NCBI RefSeq assembly: GCF_004027225.2
Contig: NC_044279.2
Span: forward strand, 50,616,744-50,680,743
Origin: Strigops habroptila
Taxonomy: Eukaryota > Chordata > Aves > Psittaciformes > Psittacidae
Direction: 5' to 3'
DNA: 64,000 nt
The position numbers were made by a program, and so were the translations under genes. This document shows positions 59,701 to 64,000 of the stretch, one piece after another. The notes under the pieces were generated by a model. It saw only the letters and a program-made list of their open reading frames with translations, did not search any database and was not told the DNA's origin. Within the stretch, counting starts at the first letter, position 1, and each line of letters opens with the position of its first letter.

Positions 59701-62700
59701 CAAGATAAAGAAGAAAACCCTAAATGCAGCAAACTGAAACGCCCTGAAATGACAATAGAGAGCAGCAGAGGAAATGCAGTGACAGTTGAGTGAGAGTTTA
59801 GAAAATAAATTTATAGGTAATGAATAGCTTTTAGTGAGGTCCTAAACACTGTCAGGCCATCAGCCATATATTATTTCTGTTAGTCAGATCTTCTGTCCAC
59901 ATATTTTTAGGTGCAGACATATGTCTGAATGTCACATAAGACCTATTGTCAAGCCTTGATGTCTGTATCCATAAAATCAGGGAGGACAGTGCAGATGACA
60001 TCCTGCCTAAAAGTCACAAGCTGTCCAGACTTTTGTCACCTGCCACCATGTCACTTTGAAGCTGCTCTCACCTATTAATATTTATGCCTTCTCCAGTCTG
60101 TTTTTATAGAATGGATTTTTTTTTTTTTCCCTTTCTTTTCTGATAAAGAAGCCAGAGATCTGGTGATGATGACCTTTGAGCATTAGCAAAATTCATTTTT
60201 ATTCTCATGCTGATGAGGTGTATTTTTATTTCTTAGCTTGAGCATATTGCTCAAGTCCTGGTTCATCTCAGGGACTGCCTTTTTCTGTGCTCTGGTGGTC
60301 TGCCTTCATAAAGTGTTGTGGAAATTCTTTCATTAGCTTTCATTAGCTCCTGAGACTGGGATCCTCTTCTACTCACTTTAATACTGGGACTTAATGAGAA
60401 ATACAGACATTTTATTTAATGTTAATGAGAGCTTATGCCACTTACTCATCTTGATGCTTCACTACGCATATACCATGTTGTGACTGATTGACTCATTCTG
60501 TGAAAGGCTGACATCCTAGTAATTTAATACTTAGTTTCTTTGTGTTATTTTGAAAGCAAACTATCCCCATTATTGAGCCGTACATTATTTTTAAAAGCGG
60601 TGCTGAGACACTGTTTTCTCAGAGAGCATTTATAGTTTTTATTCCTACAATATAGTTTTCAGCAGTCATGAAGAGACACAGATCTTTATTTCATCATTTT
60701 ATTCTATAAAGCAGTTCTATTAATTTCAGTACTGGGGAATAAGATACTATCTAATATGAACAGAAACAGAAGAATCTGGATCCAAATTTTCAGTTAGCAG
60801 CAGGACACCTGACACACATAGTGAAATATACTTTTGTCTTCCTGGATGGGTTACAAGTGCTGAAGAACAGTCAGATCCAAGGAATATAAGAAAAAGCCAC
60901 AATTTCAGAGCGTTGGCAAGAGGTCCCCTTTTGCCCTTGAATGTGATATACAAAGTTCCCGTTTATTTGGACAAGAGGCTCCTGCAACCAAAGGCAAAAT
61001 CTGGAACCAGAACAGTGGAGACCTAATCACTTCTGTTGACTTTCGCTTTTATTATTTTATTATTAGTACTGAGTAACAGTAGTGCTTCAAAACCCCATTG
61101 TGCTGAAGTGTGTGCAAAAAACCAAAATGGAGTTATCTTCACTGCCAAGTCCGAAGTGTCTAACGCACCAAATGGTCACATGCATCCACGTGGAAGGAGA
61201 CATCATCCTGTAACCTGACCCAAAACTAGCACACTGCCCCAAATATTTAGAAATTAGGAACACTTTCAATTGCAGAGTACAGGAAAGAACTTTTCTGTTT
61301 GCATACAGTCTTGCACAAACTACCACACTGAGTTATCCAGTGCCATGTTCCTGAATTACTAATGAAGTTGCTAAAAGTGTTTAAATCATATCTACAGAGT
61401 TAATTTATACCCATAAAAACAAGAACAGATGTCAGGGGATCCAATCTCTTCCACATAAGCGTACTGCTGCAGGCCAAAATCTTAGTTAGACTTGACCTGT
61501 GAAGTCTAGCTCAAGGCAGTGCAGGTGCTGCCGCTGTGTGCTAGACCGCACTTTGCTCCTGACTGCAGCCACCCAGGCCACCGCCAAAGGGTGGTGTGTG
61601 ACAGTGTGGCAATGCCACTTGCATCCTCCTTGCAGGTCTGGTTTGTTTGTTGTTTGTTCTTTTTTTAACTGAGGATTCTTTGCTTTCAGTGATGGCTGCA
61701 CAGTGGTCCTACTGATTGCTTTTGAGAAGGTGGGGTTTTTCTATCCTGATTGTGAGTTCTTGGCACATGCTAACCTCTCATTTAAGTTGGGCATTTAATC
61801 TCTACAAGATGATGACAAAAGAAAGGTCAAGTGCAGATGCTCTTGTGTATCTTCTCTACTGGCTCGACTTTCCCCTTTTTGACTCTCAGCATCAATAGGG
61901 TGAATTTGGTCAGTGTTCAAAGGGCTACTGATGCATTTCAACAGCTTAGCAGGGAGAGCTCATAAGCTGGTGAGAAAGCAGTTCTGGTAGGTGAAACACT
62001 GTGAAAGATAAGATGTAATTTTGTAAGTAATTAATATATTTTATTTTCATAAAACAACCCTTGGTTTCATATCCACTGGCACCTCCATGTTTATCAAGAA
62101 AAAAAGATCTCTATATCCATATTAATCACACAGTGCTAGTTACTGTTAATTAGTAATTACTCTCAAGCTTTCTTCTTGCAATAGATTAATCTACTCAGTT
62201 TTACTGAACAGCCAAAATAGAAGAGAGAATGCTGTCTCCAAAAGCTGGCAATACTGACTCAATATCACAGTAAAAACATTTATTTCAGGACTACATTAAC
62301 CAGATAATTATTTACAGCCTGCAACTGCAAACCTTATGAAAGCAACAGTCACCTTCAGTGAGAAATCGTAGGAACAAAACCCTAAAAAAGGCAAGGTCTA
62401 AACCAATGCTCTGTCATGCTACGGACAGGAATGAAATTGTGCAAGAAGTGGTACTGAATTAATAATGCTCATGGGATTAAATCTGCTTCAGACTAATGCT
62501 GCAAGTACGCAGTAAAGCTAGTACTTCCCATTGACTACGCTGAGGTTTACAGCAAATTCTGCATCAACATAGTGAAATCAATCAAATGAATTGCAGTATC
62601 TTCTGCAGATGATAAGAGTTAGGCTGGTGGTTAGGTAGAAATTCATGTCATTCAGAATGATGCACACTGCAACGTGAAGGAGGAGCATGTTCTCATTGCT

Positions 62701-63407
62701 GTAATGCTGCATGAAACAAAGTTTGGAAACCTTTTAGCAAAAAGTTAAGAAGGAAGCACTGTTAACACTGACCAGGAAGCTCTGCCTAGCTGACACAGTA
62801 CTCCGCAGGGCTCTTGTCTGATCTAAATAAAGAGGGTTAGACACGGTTAACTTTTTTGTTCACAGTAAGGCCAGGAATATAACTTTATCTATTCGGTTAT
62901 TTTTTTCCACTTCTGCAGTGTGATTTGTAACAATGATATTTGAAAAGTCATAGAATTCATTTTTCCTCTAGCCTTTCCAGTTATGAGCACCAAATCACTT
63001 TTAATTCTTTTTCTAATAACCTGAATTGAAGTGACAACATCTTGTATAGTAGATAAGGGGGGGGAGGAAAAAAGCAAGAACTATAAACATCTGTTTCCTG
63101 CTTTTTTGCTTTTTGGTGTAGCTCATTAAATCCAAACTGAAGCGGTTTCAGTCATATTAGAAAACAGCCCCCTCTTGTGGTGGAACAGTGGTTTGTGGAA
63201 CGTGCATACCAGATGATGAAGTAACAGGGAAAATCCCACACAGATGAAATGAGAGCAAAACTAGTAAGCAAGAAAAAAATCCACTACCCTAGTCTCAAAA
63301 TTGCTCATTTTGCATGGTTTCATTCATAATTGTCCTGTAACATATTTCTGTTTAAAGATTTCAAAGTTCTGTTCTCTTTAGTAAATCAGTTGCATTGTTG
63401 AAACATT

Positions 63408-63437
63408 CCTTTTCACTCCTTTTCACTCCTTTTCACC
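63408..63437. repeat. 3 x 10-bp tandem repeat
   Basis: The pyrimidine-rich unit cctttttcac-like (read as cct tttcact) is repeated about three times in perfect register within an NR1H4 intron. It is a small minisatellite-like array. Confidence 0.8.
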
Positions 63438-63758
63438 TCTTCTGTTTTATTTCTCTCTTTGGAGTACAGTAATCCAGAGAGAAGTTCTCTGCTGTAATTT
63501 CATTTGCTTCCACATCTATACTAATTTTTTTGCTTCACTCATTCATGCTTTATTTTCTTAATGTTTGATTATAAGCTTTCTGGGCAAAGGATTGTTTTAC
63601 TGCATGCTTATACAATGCCCGCACCAGTGAGGACCTGAATTAGTCATTCTATGACCTGTTCACCACCATCATTTTCATCTCACTTCTGCTATATTGACAT
63701 CAGGACCTGAAGAGCTTTGCAGTCAGCAAAACAATAAATTCATCCAGCTGAAAACTAA

Positions 63759-63797
63759 CCTCCCCCCACCCCCCCCAAAAAAAGGAGGGGGGGGGGT
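63759..63797. repeat. C-run/G-run inverted repeat (strong hairpin)
   Basis: A C-rich arm (63759-63776, interrupted by T and A) is followed by seven A (63777-63783) and a G-rich arm with ten G in a row (63787-63796). The arms are complementary and would form a very stable stem with an A loop. Homopolymer lengths here are prone to sequencing error. Confidence 0.88.
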
Positions 63798-64000
63798 GAA
63801 AAATCAAACTATGAATATGCGAAACAAATGATGGGAGTCTTAGTCACAACTCACTTCCTTCCATTTCTTATCTGCTGCCAAGATGATCATGCCCAGTGGC
63901 ATGATACCTTGCACAGACTCCTAAAAATATCCACTTTGTCTTGGACTTTTCTCATGTCATTGCTGAGCTACTCACTTCCATGAAAAAAAAATCATTTGCT

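Overview
The window looks like vertebrate genomic DNA, most likely from a bird. It has short exons in long AT-rich introns, GT-AG splice sites, and several decayed CR1-type LINEs in both orientations. CR1 is the dominant repeat of birds, but it also occurs in crocodilians and turtles, so the class-level call is an inference. There are no bacterial, plasmid or CRISPR features. Comparisons with human proteins below use remembered family sequences, not a search.

Two partial genes lie head to tail on the + strand. SLC17A8 (vesicular glutamate transporter 3, VGLUT3) occupies about 1-10.6 kb, plus a 3' UTR of uncertain end. Seven coding exons are readable (1130-1216, 1950-2089, 3624-3773, 6499-6631, 8002-8112, 9534-9661, 10276-10614). 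They run from about human residue 226 to the stop codon. The first exons, coding for the N-terminus and first membrane segments, lie upstream of the window. NR1H4 (farnesoid X receptor FXR, the bile-acid nuclear receptor) starts in the second half. Its alpha-type first coding exon is at 34254-34388, followed by exons at 44208-44570, 49407-49547 (or 49559), 53127-53260, 53774-53872, 54960-55059 and 56577-56723. These cover the N-terminal region, both zinc fingers, the hinge and the first part of the ligand-binding domain. The last roughly 115 residues, including the activation helix, lie beyond base 64000. In every exon the splice phases agree, and the joined reading frames are open.

The about 23.6 kb between the SLC17A8 stop and the first recognised NR1H4 exon is mostly unremarkable AT-rich sequence. 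It holds one internally deleted CR1 on the minus strand (17.8-18.9 kb), a GC-richer block at 16.4-17.3 kb with the longest stray ORF of the window, and a GC-richer block at 22.7-23.5 kb. Other CR1 pieces lie in an SLC17A8 intron (4.7-5.3 kb) and in NR1H4 introns (38.5 kb; probably 46.3 kb). Simple repeats include a C/G-rich perfect-arm hairpin near 63.77 kb.

The two genes share no pathway. VGLUT3 loads glutamate into synaptic vesicles in certain neurons and inner hair cells. FXR regulates bile-acid, lipid and glucose metabolism in liver and gut. Their adjacency matches the known order on human 12q23. No convincing new system was found. The most informative signal is a pair of splice donors 12 bases apart that can produce the two FXR isoforms with and without MYTG, readable directly from the DNA.
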